Assembly: GCF_900114785.1 (NCBI RefSeq)
Contig: NZ_FOUG01000001.1
Coordinates: 248,001 to 312,000, forward strand
Direction: 5' to 3'
Source: Variovorax sp. OV329
GTDB taxonomy: Bacteria > Pseudomonadota > Gammaproteobacteria > Burkholderiales > Burkholderiaceae_C
Length of the DNA: 64,000 nucleotides
The translations under genes were made by a program, and so were the position numbers. Positions 39,221 to 48,883 of the stretch are shown here, piece after piece; the first letter of the stretch is position 1, and every line of letters begins with the position of its first letter. The notes beneath the pieces are model-generated. The model saw only the letters and a list, made by a program, of their open reading frames with translations. It did no database searches and was not told the DNA's origin.

Positions 39221-40661
39221 CGCCCGTCGGCGGCTGCACATTGGCCGGCGGCACGGGCACCGGACTCTGCGTGGCGGCCGAGGGCTGGTCGGGCGAGGCG
39301 CTCGCGCCGGCATTGCCGGGCGCCGCCAGCGAGCCGTTGATCGGCTGCAGGTCGCTTTCGACCAAAGTGCCGTTGGCCTGGCGCAGTCGCAGGTTGCCCA
39401 TCAGCACGTTGTAGCGCGCGGCGGCCAGGTCGCGGCGCGTCTGGAACAGCTGGCTCTGCGAGTTCAGCACGTCGATGTTGATGCGCACGCCCACCTGGTA
39501 GCCCAGGCGGTTGGCGTCCAGCGCGCTCTGGCTGGAGGCCTCGGCCGCTTCCAGCGCCTTCACCTGGCCGGCGCCGGCAACCAGGCCCAGGTAGGCCGTG
39601 CGGGTGGCCTGCGTGACGTTGCGGCGCGTGGCCTCGAGCTGGGAGCGCGACTGGTCTTCCAGCGACAGCGTTTCCTTGATGCGGTTCTCGGTGGCGAAGC
39701 CCGCGAACAGCGGCAGGTTGAACACCACGCCGATGCTGGCGGCGTTCACGCGGATGCCCTGCAGCGAGGTGCTGGTGGTGGTGCCGCTGGGGTTGTTGGT
39801 GACGTTGTAGCCCAGCTGCGCGTCCAGCGTGGGCTTGTGGCCGGCGCGGGCCTTGTCCACCTCCAGGTGCGCCACCTCGAGGTTGCGCTGCGCCTGGATG
39901 ATGGAGGGGTGGCCGTCCTCGGCCTGGCGCACCCACTGGTCCACGTCGGTCGGCGGCGGCGGCAGCACCACCGGCGCGGCCAGCGGAATGGGCGTGGCAT
40001 TGACCCGGCCCACCAGCTGGTCGAGCGCGATGCGCCTGATCTGCAGGTCGTTGAGCGCCGAGATCTCCTGCGCCACCACCAGGTCGTAGCGGGCCTGGGC
40101 TTCGCGGGTGTCGGTGATGGTGGCCGTGCCCACCTCGAAGTTGCGCTTGGCAAAGGCCAGCTGCTCGTTGGTGGCGACCTTCTGCGCCCGCACCAGCGCC
40201 AGCGAATCCTGGCTGGCCAGCACGTCGAAATAGGCCTGGCTCACGCGCACGATCAGGTCCTGGTCGGCCAGCGTCAGCTGCGTCTGCGCGATGTCGACCT
40301 GGCGCTTGCCCTGCTCGTAGGTGGCCCAGTTGGCAGGCCGGTACAGCGGCTGCGTGGCGTTGATGCCGGCGCTTTCCTGCGGGATCGTGCGGTTGGTGCT
40401 GCCGAAGTTCTCCACCCGCAGTTCCTGCTCGGTGCGCGAGGCATTGGCCGACAGGCCCACCGAAGGCAGGATGCCGGCCTTGGTCTGCGCAGCACGCGCG
40501 AGGGCCGCCTCGTAGGCCGAGCGGGCCCCCTGGTAGGTGGCGTCGTAGCCGCGGGCGGCGTCGTAGAGTTCGATCAGGCTTTGGGCATGGACGGGTGCTG
40601 CGAAGGCGGCGAGGGCAGCGGTCAACGCGCAGCAGAGTGGTGCAAGCCGAAGCCTGGGCAT
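39189..40661 (-). CDS. tolC: TolC family outer-membrane channel
   Basis: 490 residues. A signal peptide (APLCCALTAALAAFAAPVHA, cleaved before QSLIEL) leads to two outer-membrane-efflux repeats with long helices (QAYFDVLASQDSLALVRAQK; LVAGAGQVKALEAAEASSQ). A Pro/Ala-rich tail extends the C-terminus. It forms the trimeric exit duct for tripartite pumps and type I secretion. AAGGA lies eight bases before the ATG. It is last in the minus-strand run after rhodanese, pcm and the RND pump. Its 3' end overlaps the convergent waaA by 32 bases. Confidence 0.94.
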   Translation of the reverse strand: MPRLRLAPLCCALTAALAAFAAPVHAQSLIELYDAARGYDATYQGARSAYEAALARAAQTKAGILPSVGLSANASRTEQELRVENFGSTNRTIPQESAGINATQPLYRPANWATYEQGKRQVDIAQTQLTLADQDLIVRVSQAYFDVLASQDSLALVRAQKVATNEQLAFAKRNFEVGTATITDTREAQARYDLVVAQEISALNDLQIRRIALDQLVGRVNATPIPLAAPVVLPPPPTDVDQWVRQAEDGHPSIIQAQRNLEVAHLEVDKARAGHKPTLDAQLGYNVTNNPSGTTTSTSLQGIRVNAASIGVVFNLPLFAGFATENRIKETLSLEDQSRSQLEATRRNVTQATRTAYLGLVAGAGQVKALEAAEASSQSALDANRLGYQVGVRINIDVLNSQSQLFQTRRDLAAARYNVLMGNLRLRQANGTLVESDLQPINGSLAAPGNAGASASPDQPSAATQSPVPVPPANVQPPTGVTPPPVRAPR

Positions 40662-40687
40662 GAAGGGGTCCTTGTGGAGTGGTGAAT

Positions 40688-41026
40688 TCAGTAGCGCGGC
40701 ACCGCCGGGTCGAACTGCCGGGCCCAGGCGTCGATGCCGCCGGCCACGTTGGCCAGGTCGGGGAAGCCGTGCTGGCTGAGGTAGGCCGCCACATGCTGGC
40801 TGCGTGCGCCGTGGTGGCACAGGCAGGCGATGCGGCCGTACGGGGCCAGCTCGGCCATTCGCGCGGGAATCTGGTTCATCGGGATCGCCAGCAGTGTGTA
40901 GCCCTTGGGCGTCACGCTGGCGGTCTGGACCTCCCAGGGCTCGCGCACGTCCAGCAGCAGCGCCTGGCCCCCGGCATCGCGGCCGAACCACTCGGCGAGA
41001 TCGGCGGGGAGTACTTGTTCGATCAT
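40688..41026 (-). CDS. Single-domain rhodanese-like protein
   Basis: 112 residues. A rhodanese fold with active-site Cys in the loop CLCHHGARSQHVA and the entry motif LLLDVREPWE. It is a probable thiosulfate sulfurtransferase or persulfide carrier. The true start is ATG 41026; the longer frame is a shadow over pcm. It sits 11 bases after pcm and 26 before tolC, an arrangement I recall from other Comamonadaceae. Its link to efflux is not understood. Confidence 0.92.
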   Translation of the reverse strand: MIEQVLPADLAEWFGRDAGGQALLLDVREPWEVQTASVTPKGYTLLAIPMNQIPARMAELAPYGRIACLCHHGARSQHVAAYLSQHGFPDLANVAGGIDAWARQFDPAVPRY

Positions 41027-41037
41027 GGCAGGCGGCT

Positions 41038-41709
41038 TCAGAAGTTGAAGCGCGAAGGCTCGGGGAAGTTGAGCAGTCGCGGCGCCACGGTGTCCCAGGG
41101 CTGCAGCGTGTCCCACTGGCCTTCGCTCACGCGGGTGATGAAGTGGGCGCGCATCATGGGCTCGTCGCCGACGATGGCGGCCAGGCGGCCACCGATCTTC
41201 AGCGAGCCCAGCAGGTTCTGCGGCACGCGAGCGACCGAGCCGCTGAGCACGATCACGTCGAAGGTGGGGCCGCTGGGCAGGGGCTTGGAACCATCGGCCG
41301 CGCGGACCTCGACATTGCCCACGCCGTTGGTGCGCAGGTTCTTCTCGGCGGCCGCGGCCAGCTGCGGGTCGATCTCCAGCGACAGCACCTGGGCGGCGCG
41401 GGCGGCCAGCATGGCGGCCATGAAGCCCGAGCCCGTCCCGATTTCCAGGACCGATTCGTTCTTCTGCACGTGCAGGTCCTGCAGCATGCGGGCTTCCACC
41501 TTCGGCGAAAGCATCACCTGGCCCGGGCCTTCGCCCAGCGGGATCTCCATGTCGAAGAAGGCCAGGCCGCGGTGAGCTGCGGGCACGTAGTCTTCGCGGC
41601 GGATGTTGTTCAACAGCTCGAGAATCTCGAAATCGAGCACGTCCCAGGGACGGATCTGTTGCTCGATCATGTTGAAGCGCAGGCGTTCGAGATCTGTGGT
41701 GGTGTTCAT
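41038..41709 (-). CDS. pcm: Protein-L-isoaspartate O-methyltransferase family protein
   Basis: 223 residues. AdoMet-dependent enzyme of the PCMT family that methylates isoaspartyl residues so that they can be repaired. Motif I VLEIGTGSGFMAAMLA and the family block SPKVEARMLQDL are present. VIVLSGSVARVPQNLLG corresponds to post-motif regions. The usual motif TCGHPY is not obvious, so it may be a diverged PCMT with another substrate. It lies 29 bases after the RND pump gene. Confidence 0.88.
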   Translation of the reverse strand: MNTTTDLERLRFNMIEQQIRPWDVLDFEILELLNNIRREDYVPAAHRGLAFFDMEIPLGEGPGQVMLSPKVEARMLQDLHVQKNESVLEIGTGSGFMAAMLAARAAQVLSLEIDPQLAAAAEKNLRTNGVGNVEVRAADGSKPLPSGPTFDVIVLSGSVARVPQNLLGSLKIGGRLAAIVGDEPMMRAHFITRVSEGQWDTLQPWDTVAPRLLNFPEPSRFNF

Positions 41710-41738
41710 GATGGTGGCTTCCTTTCGCGAGGCTTGAC

Positions 41739-44700
41739 TCAGGGCAAACCTTCAATTTTAGGCAAGGCCGGGGTGGGTTTGTCCGGAACACCGCCAAAGC
41801 GGCGCTTGGCCCAGGCGGCGAGGTCGTCCATGTAGCAATAGACCACCGGCACCACCACGAGCGTCAGCAGGGAGGAAGTGATGACACCGCCGATCACCGC
41901 CTGGCCCATGGGCGCGCGCTGCTCGGCGCCTTCGCTCAGCGCAAAGGCCAGCGGAACCATGCCGAAGATCATGGCCAGCGTCGTCATCAATATGGGCCGC
42001 AGGCGCACGCGGGCGGCCATCAGCAGGGCTTCCTCGCGGCCCATGGGCGGCGTGCCGTCCTCGTGAGGTTCGCGGGCCCGGATGGCGAAGTCCACCAGCA
42101 GGATGGCGTTCTTGGTCACCAGGCCCATCAGCATCACCACGCCGATGATCGAGAACATCGACAGCGTGGAGCCGAAGCCCATCAGCGCCAGCACCACGCC
42201 GATGAGCGTGAGCGGCAGCGCGGTCATCAGCGCCAGCGGCTGCAGGAAGCTCCTGAACTGGCTGGCCAGGATCATGTAGATGAAGATCACCGCCATCGCC
42301 AGGGCCGAGACGGCGTAGCCGAAGGACTCCTGCATGTTCTTGGTCGAGCCGCTGAACTGATAGCCGTAGCCGGGCGGGAAGGCGACGTCGGCCAGCGCCT
42401 TGCGGATGTCGCCCGAGACCTCCCCGGCCGAGCGCCGGTCCACGTTGGCGTTGATGGCCACCTCGCGCGCCATCGAGCGGCGGTTGATCTGGTTGGGGCC
42501 GGTCGATTCGCGCACCTCGGCCACCTGCGAGAGGCGCACGAAGCGGCTGGAGCCGTCGGCGTTGGCGCCCATGGTGGTGCTCAGGAAGGGCAGGCGGGCC
42601 AGGTCGGCCGGCGCGTTGCGCACCTCGGGTGCCAGGCGCACGTTCACGTCGTAGGTCTGGTCGTCGGGTGCGCGCCAATTGCCCACCGTGGTGCCGGCCA
42701 CCAGTGTGCGCAGGGCGGCGGCCACCGGCGCCACGCCCAGGCCCAGGTCGGAGGCGGCGTCGCGGCGCATCACCACGCTCACCGTCGGCTTGTCGGGCTT
42801 GAGGCTGGAGTCCAGGTCCACCAGGCCGGGGATGCCGCGGATCTTCTCCCGCACCTCGCCGGTCAGCCGCTCCAGTTCCTTCAGGTCGGGGCCCTGCAGC
42901 GAGAACTCGATGGGCTTGTTGCCGCCCACCGCGTCGCGCAGGCCCACGTGGGTGACGGTGATGCCGGGCACGGCGCGCAGCTTGTCGCGCAGCACCACCG
43001 ACAGCTGGTCCACGCTGCGGCTGCGCTGCTTGCGGTCCACCAGGCGCACGTAGACGCTTGCGTAGATCTTGCCCTGCGCGTCGCCGCTGTTGATGGTGGT
43101 GAGCGTGTAGCGCACCTCGGGCATGTCGTGCAGGATCTGGTCGACCTGCCTGGCACGTGCCTCGGTCACTTCCAGCGAGGAACCCACCGGCGTGTAGAAG
43201 CTGATGGCCGTCTCGGAGTAGTCGGCCTTGGGCACGAACTCGGTGCCCAGCAGCGGCACCATGAAGATGCTGGCCACGAAGATGCCCGCGGCGGCCAGCA
43301 GCGTGGCGAGCTTGTGCCGGAGCGACCAGCGCAGGATGCCCTGGTAGGCCTCGGCCAGCTTCTCGGTGGCCGTGTCGAACCAGCCGGTGACGCGGCCGAT
43401 GGTCTTGTCGTAGAAGCCCTGCGGCGGGCCCTTGGGCTTGCCGTGGCGGTCGATGGCCGGGTCGTGCCAGATGCTCGACATCATCGGGTCCAGCGTGAAG
43501 CTCACGAACATCGAGATCAGCACCGCCGCCACGATGGTAATGCCGAACTCGTGGAAGAACTTGCCGATGATGCCGCCCATGAAGCCGATGGGCAGGAACA
43601 CCGCCACGATCGACAGCGTGGTGGCCAGCACGGCCAGGCCGATCTCCTGCGTGCCTTCGAGTGAGGCCTTGTAGGGGCTCTTGCCCATCTGCACGTGGCG
43701 CACGATGTTCTCGCGCACCACGATCGCGTCGTCGATCAGGAGGCCCACGCACAGCGACAGGGCCATCAGCGTCACCATGTTGATGGTGAAGCCGAACATC
43801 TGCATGAACCAGAAGGTGCCGATCAGCGCGATGGGCAGCGTCAGGCCGGTGATGACGGTGGAGCGCCACGAATTGAGGAACAGGAACACGATCAGCACCG
43901 TGAGCAGCGCGCCCTCGATCAGCGTCTGGCGCACGTTCTGCACCGCCACGCGGATCGGCCGCGACGCATCGCCGATGGGCTCGAGCTTCACGCCGGGCGG
44001 CAACTGGGCCTGCATGTCCTTCAGGGCGCCGTTCAGGCCGTCGACCACCGCGATGGTGTTCTCGTCCTGCGCCTTCTGCACCGACAGCAACAGCGTGCGC
44101 TGGCCGTTGTAGAGGGCCAGGCTGTCGATTTCCTGCGCGCCGTCGTTGACCCGCGCCACCTGGTCGACCCGGATGGGCGCGCCGTTCTTGCGCGCGACGA
44201 TGATCCTGCCGAAGTCCTCCGGCCGCTCCATGCGCGCGTCGATCTGCACCACGCGCTCCTGCGTCAGCGAGCGCACCGCGCCCACCGGCAGGGCCTGGTT
44301 CTCGTTGCGCACCGCGGCCACCACCTGGTCGGCGCTGATGCCGAAGGCCTCCATGGCCTGCGGATCGAGGTAGATGTTGATCTCGCGCTTGGTGCCGCCC
44401 ACCAGCGTGACCGAGCCCACGCCGCGCACGTTCTCCAGGCGCTTCTTCAGCACCTGGTCGGCCCAGTTGGTGAGTTCCACCGCGCTGGGCTGGCGGGCGT
44501 TCTTGTCACCCTCTACCGAATTGGGCAGCACCGCCACCGACCACACCGGCCGCGAGGCCGGGTCGAAGCGCAGCACGCGCGGCTCCTTGACCTCGTCGCG
44601 GAACAGCGGGCGCACCGAGGCCACCTTCTCGCGCACGTCGTCGGCCGCCTTGCGCCCGTCCACGTACAGCTGGAATTCGATGATGACCACCGACTGCCCC

Positions 44701-44957
44701 TCGTAGCTGCGCGAGGTGAGGGCGTTGATGCCGGCGATGGAGTTGACGCCTTCCTCCACCTTCTTCGTCACTTCGCTCTCGACGATCTCGGGCGAGGCGC
44801 CGGGGTAGTCGGTGATGACCACGACCACCGGGAAGTCGATGTTGGGGAACTGGTCGACCTGCAGGCGCTGGTAGGAGAACAAGCCCAGCACCACCAGGGC
44901 GAGCATGACCATGGTCGCGAAGACCGGATTCTTCAGGCTGACGCGGGTGAACCACAT
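41739..44957 (-). CDS. RND family efflux pump permease (AcrB/MexF-like)
   Basis: 1072 residues, normal for HAE-type RND pumps. An N-terminal helix precedes a large periplasmic porter domain, a central membrane block, the second porter domain and the terminal block, giving 12 helices. The proton-relay Asp pair is in [17 protein letters not shown]. The terminal segment [15 protein letters not shown] is typical. It expels hydrophobic drugs, driven by proton influx, together with the upstream adaptor and an outer-membrane channel. No gene remodelling is seen. Confidence 0.95.
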   Translation of the reverse strand: MWFTRVSLKNPVFATMVMLALVVLGLFSYQRLQVDQFPNIDFPVVVVITDYPGASPEIVESEVTKKVEEGVNSIAGINALTSRSYEGQSVVIIEFQLYVDGRKAADDVREKVASVRPLFRDEVKEPRVLRFDPASRPVWSVAVLPNSVEGDKNARQPSAVELTNWADQVLKKRLENVRGVGSVTLVGGTKREINIYLDPQAMEAFGISADQVVAAVRNENQALPVGAVRSLTQERVVQIDARMERPEDFGRIIVARKNGAPIRVDQVARVNDGAQEIDSLALYNGQRTLLLSVQKAQDENTIAVVDGLNGALKDMQAQLPPGVKLEPIGDASRPIRVAVQNVRQTLIEGALLTVLIVFLFLNSWRSTVITGLTLPIALIGTFWFMQMFGFTINMVTLMALSLCVGLLIDDAIVVRENIVRHVQMGKSPYKASLEGTQEIGLAVLATTLSIVAVFLPIGFMGGIIGKFFHEFGITIVAAVLISMFVSFTLDPMMSSIWHDPAIDRHGKPKGPPQGFYDKTIGRVTGWFDTATEKLAEAYQGILRWSLRHKLATLLAAAGIFVASIFMVPLLGTEFVPKADYSETAISFYTPVGSSLEVTEARARQVDQILHDMPEVRYTLTTINSGDAQGKIYASVYVRLVDRKQRSRSVDQLSVVLRDKLRAVPGITVTHVGLRDAVGGNKPIEFSLQGPDLKELERLTGEVREKIRGIPGLVDLDSSLKPDKPTVSVVMRRDAASDLGLGVAPVAAALRTLVAGTTVGNWRAPDDQTYDVNVRLAPEVRNAPADLARLPFLSTTMGANADGSSRFVRLSQVAEVRESTGPNQINRRSMAREVAINANVDRRSAGEVSGDIRKALADVAFPPGYGYQFSGSTKNMQESFGYAVSALAMAVIFIYMILASQFRSFLQPLALMTALPLTLIGVVLALMGFGSTLSMFSIIGVVMLMGLVTKNAILLVDFAIRAREPHEDGTPPMGREEALLMAARVRLRPILMTTLAMIFGMVPLAFALSEGAEQRAPMGQAVIGGVITSSLLTLVVVPVVYCYMDDLAAWAKRRFGGVPDKPTPALPKIEGLP

Positions 44958-44972
44958 GGCTGTTCGGGCGCG

Positions 44973-46178
44973 TCAGGGCGCGGTGCGGGAGCCTGTGGAC
45001 GTTGCCACGGCGGGCGCCGCGGCAGCGGCCGGGCCACCGGCGTCGGCCAGGCGCACCGCGGTGCCGTCGCGCATGGGGCCCACGCTGCCCGAGAGCACGC
45101 TGGCGCCTTCGTCCAGGCCGCTGACCGTGACGTAGGTCTGCCCGTCCACCTGGCCGCGCCAGCCGGTCTTCACCGCGCGGTGGCGCACCCGCCCGTCGAT
45201 GATCGCCTGTACGTAGGGCTCCGGCTTGTCGACCCGCACCGCGGACAACGGCAGGGCCATTTCCTTGCCGCGTCCCAGCTCCAGGCTGCCCTGGGCGAAC
45301 AGGCCTTGGCGGAAGCCCTCGCTGCGGTCCAGCGCCAGGTAGACGAGCACGCTTCGGCTGCCCGCCTGCGCGCTGGGGTTGATGCGGGCCACGGTGGCGT
45401 CGACCTGGCGATCGGTCTTGCCGGCCGCACCGGGCACGCTGCTGCTTTCCACCTGCAGGCTGGCGCGCTGGCCGACCCGCACGGCGACCGAATCGGCGGC
45501 CGAGAGGGCGGCCTCCAGCTCGATGCTGCGCAGGTCCACCACCTCGATGAGCTTGCCGTCCACTGCCACCCGCTCGCCGGGCTGCACCAGCCGCGCGGCC
45601 ACCTGGCCGTCGATGGGGCTGCGCACCACGGTGTCGGTCAGCGCCTTGCGCGCCACCTCGACGCCGGCCAGCGCGGCACGGTGCGTGGCGCGGGCGGCGT
45701 TGAGGCTGGACAGCGAAGTGTCCAGCGCGGTGCGGGAGATGAACCCCTGGTCCACCAGCGCCTTGTTGTTGTCGTAGCTGCGCTGCAGGACCTCGGCCTG
45801 TGCGGCGGCCGAATCGGCCTGTTCCTGGGCCTGGCGAACGCGCGAGGCGTACTCGATGGAGTCGATGCGGGCGATGACCTGCCCGGCCTTGACGGTATCG
45901 CCCTCGCGCACCGCAAGGCCGCTGAGCTCGCCGGCCACCTTGGCCTTGACCACGGCCGACTCCACGGCGCGCAGCGTGCCGGAGATGGGCAGGGTCTGCG
46001 TCATGTCGATGGCCTTCAGGCGCAGCACGTCGGCCGGCAGCAGGGTGACCACGGCTTCGGCCACCGGCGCGCCGGCCTGCACCGCCTGCGCCTTGCGTGC
46101 CTTGACCGCGCGCAGGGTGCCGCCCGCCAGCACCGCGATCGCGACGACGGCGATCGTCCAGGGAATCCAGCGCTTCAT
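44973..46178 (-). CDS. RND efflux periplasmic adaptor (membrane fusion protein)
   Basis: 401 residues. An N-terminal membrane anchor (MKRWIPWTIAVVAIAVLAGG) precedes a lipoyl/barrel-sandwich half (VKAKVAGELSGLAVREGDTVKAGQ), a coiled-coil hairpin (residues about 105-160), the second lipoyl half (VVRSPIDGQVAARLVQPGE) and a beta-barrel domain. It links the pump to TolC. GGAG and AAGG lie just upstream of ATG 46178, which overlaps the tetR stop (ATGA). An Ala/Pro-rich tail ends the protein. Confidence 0.94.
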   Translation of the reverse strand: MKRWIPWTIAVVAIAVLAGGTLRAVKARKAQAVQAGAPVAEAVVTLLPADVLRLKAIDMTQTLPISGTLRAVESAVVKAKVAGELSGLAVREGDTVKAGQVIARIDSIEYASRVRQAQEQADSAAAQAEVLQRSYDNNKALVDQGFISRTALDTSLSSLNAARATHRAALAGVEVARKALTDTVVRSPIDGQVAARLVQPGERVAVDGKLIEVVDLRSIELEAALSAADSVAVRVGQRASLQVESSSVPGAAGKTDRQVDATVARINPSAQAGSRSVLVYLALDRSEGFRQGLFAQGSLELGRGKEMALPLSAVRVDKPEPYVQAIIDGRVRHRAVKTGWRGQVDGQTYVTVSGLDEGASVLSGSVGPMRDGTAVRLADAGGPAAAAAPAVATSTGSRTAP

Positions 46179-46849
46179 GCCTTGCTCCGCGGGGCCACCA
46201 GGCCGTGGAGGATCGTCTCGGTCTGCAGCGCGAGGTACTTCTCGGGGTCGAGGTTCTTGTCGTCGGCGCCGAAGCAGACGGAGTGTTGAGAGAGCATGAG
46301 GAAGACCATGGGGGCGAGAACGGTGTAGATGGCGAGGTTCACATCCACCGGTGCGAATTCGCCGCGGTCGATGCCGCGGCGCAGGATACGGCGCAACAGC
46401 TCGTGTGCCGGCTCGATGAACTCTTGTTGGTAGAAACTCGCCAACTCGGGGAAATTTCTCCCCTCGCTGATCATCAGCTTGGTGATGCCGGCCACCTTGG
46501 TCGAGCCCACGCTCTCCCACCAGATGCGCATGCAATAGCGCAGCATGTCGGGCGTGCTGCCCTCGAAGGCTTCGAACTGCTGGTTCCACTGCGCGAAGCG
46601 GCCTACCAGGTTCTCGTTGATCACTGCCTTGAGCAGTTCTTCCTTGGAAGGGAAGTACAGGAACAGCGTGCCCTTGGACACCCCGGCGCGCGCAGCCACC
46701 TCTTCGGAGCGGGTGGCGGCGAAGCCTTTCTCGACGAAGAGGTCGAGCGCCGCCTCCAGCAGTTCGCCCGGGCGCGCTTCCTTGCGCCGCTCGCGCTTGG
46801 GTGCGCGGGCGGTGCGGAGCTTGTCGCCGAAGAAACCGGAGGAGGGCAT
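46175..46849 (-). CDS. TetR family transcriptional repressor of the efflux operon
   Basis: 224 residues from ATG 46849. The N-terminal helix-turn-helix is LLEAALDLFVEKGFAATRSEEVAARAGVS, followed by KGTLFLYFPSKEELLKAV. An all-helical ligand-binding domain follows. The gene heads the pump operon and overlaps the adaptor. A longer in-frame start (46918) would read through a palindrome and the promoter, so the shorter start is preferred. It probably represses its own operon until a pump substrate binds. Confidence 0.92.
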   Translation of the reverse strand: MPSSGFFGDKLRTARAPKRERRKEARPGELLEAALDLFVEKGFAATRSEEVAARAGVSKGTLFLYFPSKEELLKAVINENLVGRFAQWNQQFEAFEGSTPDMLRYCMRIWWESVGSTKVAGITKLMISEGRNFPELASFYQQEFIEPAHELLRRILRRGIDRGEFAPVDVNLAIYTVLAPMVFLMLSQHSVCFGADDKNLDPEKYLALQTETILHGLVAPRSKA

Positions 46850-46859
46850 GCGGACGGGG

Positions 46860-46881
46860 TTAATGACTGGCGGGTTATTAA
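46860..46881 (-). promoter_or_regulatory. Candidate TetR operator (22-base palindrome)
   Basis: TTAATGAC-N6-GTTATTAA has half-sites matching at seven of eight positions. It overlaps the -10 end of the tetR promoter and lies 10 bases before the ATG. An AT-rich palindrome in very GC-rich DNA at this place is what an autorepressor operator should look like. Confidence 0.72.
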
Positions 46882-46908
46882 TGTAGTGGGGGGCCTTGGC
46901 AGCGTCAA
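46880..46908 (-). promoter_or_regulatory. Probable sigma-70 promoter of the tetR-RND operon
   Basis: The minus strand has TTGACG (46908-46903), a 17-base spacer, and TACATT (46885-46880). The expected start falls inside the operator, leaving a very short leader. Confidence 0.65.
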
Positions 46909-46962
46909 GCCGCGACAATCGGGGCCCCAGCCGATTCGCAACACTTCCAAGAGAGTCAGTCC

Positions 46963-47016
46963 ATGTTCCAGACCGCGCCCGACCACCCCGAAAACGGCGC
47001 GCGGCCGTGTTGCTGA
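46963..47016 (+). CDS. Short upstream ORF (17 codons) before the AEC transporter
   Basis: ATG 46963 follows AAGAGAG at a good distance and encodes MFQTAPDHPENGARPCC, ending at TGA 47014-47016. The stop lies just past the GTG/TTG start of the transporter gene in another frame. It may be a leader peptide that couples translation to the transporter. Alternatively, it may mark a sequence frameshift at the transporter's 5' end. Neither can be settled from sequence. Confidence 0.4.
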   Translation: MFQTAPDHPENGARPCC

Positions 47017-47963
47017 ATCCCTCGGTCGCCGGCGCGCTGCTGCCTGTCGTTCTCCTGATCGCCGCCGGCTACCTGGCGGGCCGCCGAGGCTGGATCCAGC
47101 CCGGCTCGGTGAAGGACCTCTCCAACCTCATCTTCCTGCTGCTGGCGCCCGCCTTGCTGTTCCGCGCCATGAGCTCGGTGGACGTGAGCCAACTCAAGTT
47201 CAAAGCGGTGTCGGCCTACTTCATCGGCTCGGGCCTGCTGTTCGCCGGCACCATGCTGCTGCGCGGCTTCAACCGGCAGGCGGCGGTGCTGGGGCTGGCC
47301 AATACCTACAGCAACACCGTGATGATCGGCATTCCGCTCATCGGCCTGGCCTACGGCGCCGACGGCATGGTGGTGCTGCTGACGCTGATCTCGCTGCATT
47401 CGGTGGTGCTGCTCACCAGCGCCACGGTGGTGCTCGAATTGGCGGTGGCGCATGAGGATGCGCGCAGCAGCGGCGGGGCGCGCCATTCGATGCTCAGGAC
47501 GGTGCTCAAGGCGGTGCGCAACGCCATCATCCACCCGGTGCCCATCCCGATCATCGCGGGCCTGCTGTTCGCGCAGACCGGCTGGGTGCTGCCCGAGTGG
47601 GTCGACAAGCCGCTGAACCTGCTGGGCCAGGCCTTCGGGCCGGTGGCCCTGGTCATGGTGGGCATCACGCTGGCGTCCACGCCCATCGGCAGCCACTGGC
47701 GAGGCGCGCTCACGCAGTCGGTGGTGAAGAACCTGCTGCACCCGGTCCTGGTGGCCGTCATCGGCTGGCTGCTGGGCGTGCGCGGGCTGCCGCTGGCGGT
47801 GATGATCGTGGCGGCTTCGCTGCCCATGGGCGCCAACGTGTTCCTGTTCTCGCAGCGCTATCGCACCTCGGAAGAACTGGTGACCGCGAGCGTGGCGGTC
47901 TCCACCGCGCTGGGCCTGGTGACGGTCACGGTGGTGATGGCGCTGGTCACCGGCCTGTACTGA
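47007..47963 (+). CDS. AEC family transporter (auxin efflux carrier-like)
   Basis: 318 residues from GTG 47007 (TTG 47010 is equally possible). Ten hydrophobic helices include the family opening LLPVVLLIAAGYLAGRRGWI, the ANTYSNTVMIGIPLIGLAYG segment and the second half from HPVPIPIIAGLLF. Bacterial members often move dicarboxylates such as malate or malonate; the substrate here is unknown. It is divergent from the efflux regulator. The usual ribosome-binding site is missing and a short ORF overlaps the start. Confidence 0.88.
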   Translation: MLLNPSVAGALLPVVLLIAAGYLAGRRGWIQPGSVKDLSNLIFLLLAPALLFRAMSSVDVSQLKFKAVSAYFIGSGLLFAGTMLLRGFNRQAAVLGLANTYSNTVMIGIPLIGLAYGADGMVVLLTLISLHSVVLLTSATVVLELAVAHEDARSSGGARHSMLRTVLKAVRNAIIHPVPIPIIAGLLFAQTGWVLPEWVDKPLNLLGQAFGPVALVMVGITLASTPIGSHWRGALTQSVVKNLLHPVLVAVIGWLLGVRGLPLAVMIVAASLPMGANVFLFSQRYRTSEELVTASVAVSTALGLVTVTVVMALVTGLY

Positions 47964-48022
47964 CGGCGGCGGCCGGCCAGAGGTGCTACAACGGGCACCC
48001 CTCCCGCATTGCAGGTGACCCG

Positions 48023-48868
48023 ATGAGCGCTCCATCCAGCAGCAGCATCGCCGCGCGGCGGCAGGCCTTCAAGGCCTTGCACGCCAGCGGCTGCTTCATC
48101 ATCCCCAACCCCTGGGACACGGGCAGCACCCGCTACCTTCAGGGGCTGGGCTTCAAGGCGCTGGCCAGCACCAGCTCGGGCTACGCGTGGTCGCAGGGCC
48201 GGCCCGACGGCGGTGCCTCGCGCGAGGAAGTGCTGGCGCACCTGCGCGACCTGGTCGCGGCCACCGACCTGCCGGTCAACGCCGACTTCGAGAGCGGCTT
48301 CGCAGTCGACGCCCAGGGCGTGCACGAGAGCGTGCGCCTGGCCGTCGAGACCGGCGTGGCCGGCCTGTCCATCGAGGACGCCAGCGGCGATGCCGCGCAG
48401 CCGATCCGCCCGCTGGACGAAGCCCTGATACGCCTGAAGGCCGCGCGGCGCGCCATCGACGAAGCCGGCGGCGGGGTGATGCTGGTCGGCCGCGCCGAGA
48501 ACTTCCTGCACGGCGTCGCCGACCTGGACGACACGGTCGCGCGCCTGAAGGCCTATGCCGACGCGGGCGCCGACTGCCTCTATGCGCCGGGCATCCGCAC
48601 GGCCGAGCAGATCGCGGCCGTGGTGGCCGCCGTGGCGCCCAAGCCGGTCAACCTGCTGGTCGGCTCGGCCAGCCCGCTGACGCTGGAGCAGATCGCGGCG
48701 CTGGGCGTGCGGCGCGTCAGCGTGGGCGGCGCGCTGGCGCGCTCGGCCTGGGGCGGCTTCATGCAGGCCGCCCGCACGCTGTCAGAGCAGGGCCGCTTCG
48801 ACGGCTTCGCGAGCGCCGCGTCGGGCCAGGTGCTCAACGATTTCTTCCGCGACGGCCGGCTGCCCTGA
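48023..48868 (+). CDS. Isocitrate lyase/PEP mutase family protein
   Basis: 281 residues. It is a TIM-barrel lyase of the ICL/PEPM superfamily. The metal and substrate segments are NADFESGF, LSIEDASGD, VGRAENFL and DCLYAPGI. A catalytic KKCGH loop is absent, excluding isocitrate lyase. It is closest to oxaloacetate decarboxylase/carboxyvinyl-phosphonate-type members of unclear substrate. AGGTGA precedes the ATG. It is 60 bases after the AEC transporter on the same strand, so a shared role in organic acid use is possible. Confidence 0.86.
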   Translation: MSAPSSSSIAARRQAFKALHASGCFIIPNPWDTGSTRYLQGLGFKALASTSSGYAWSQGRPDGGASREEVLAHLRDLVAATDLPVNADFESGFAVDAQGVHESVRLAVETGVAGLSIEDASGDAAQPIRPLDEALIRLKAARRAIDEAGGGVMLVGRAENFLHGVADLDDTVARLKAYADAGADCLYAPGIRTAEQIAAVVAAVAPKPVNLLVGSASPLTLEQIAALGVRRVSVGGALARSAWGGFMQAARTLSEQGRFDGFASAASGQVLNDFFRDGRLP

Positions 48869-48883
48869 TCGGTAGCGACGAAG

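Noticed and set aside
42063..46289. Long plus-strand frames opposite the RND operon
   Set aside because: They are His/Gln/Val-rich shadows of the pump, adaptor and regulator genes, with no domain signal.
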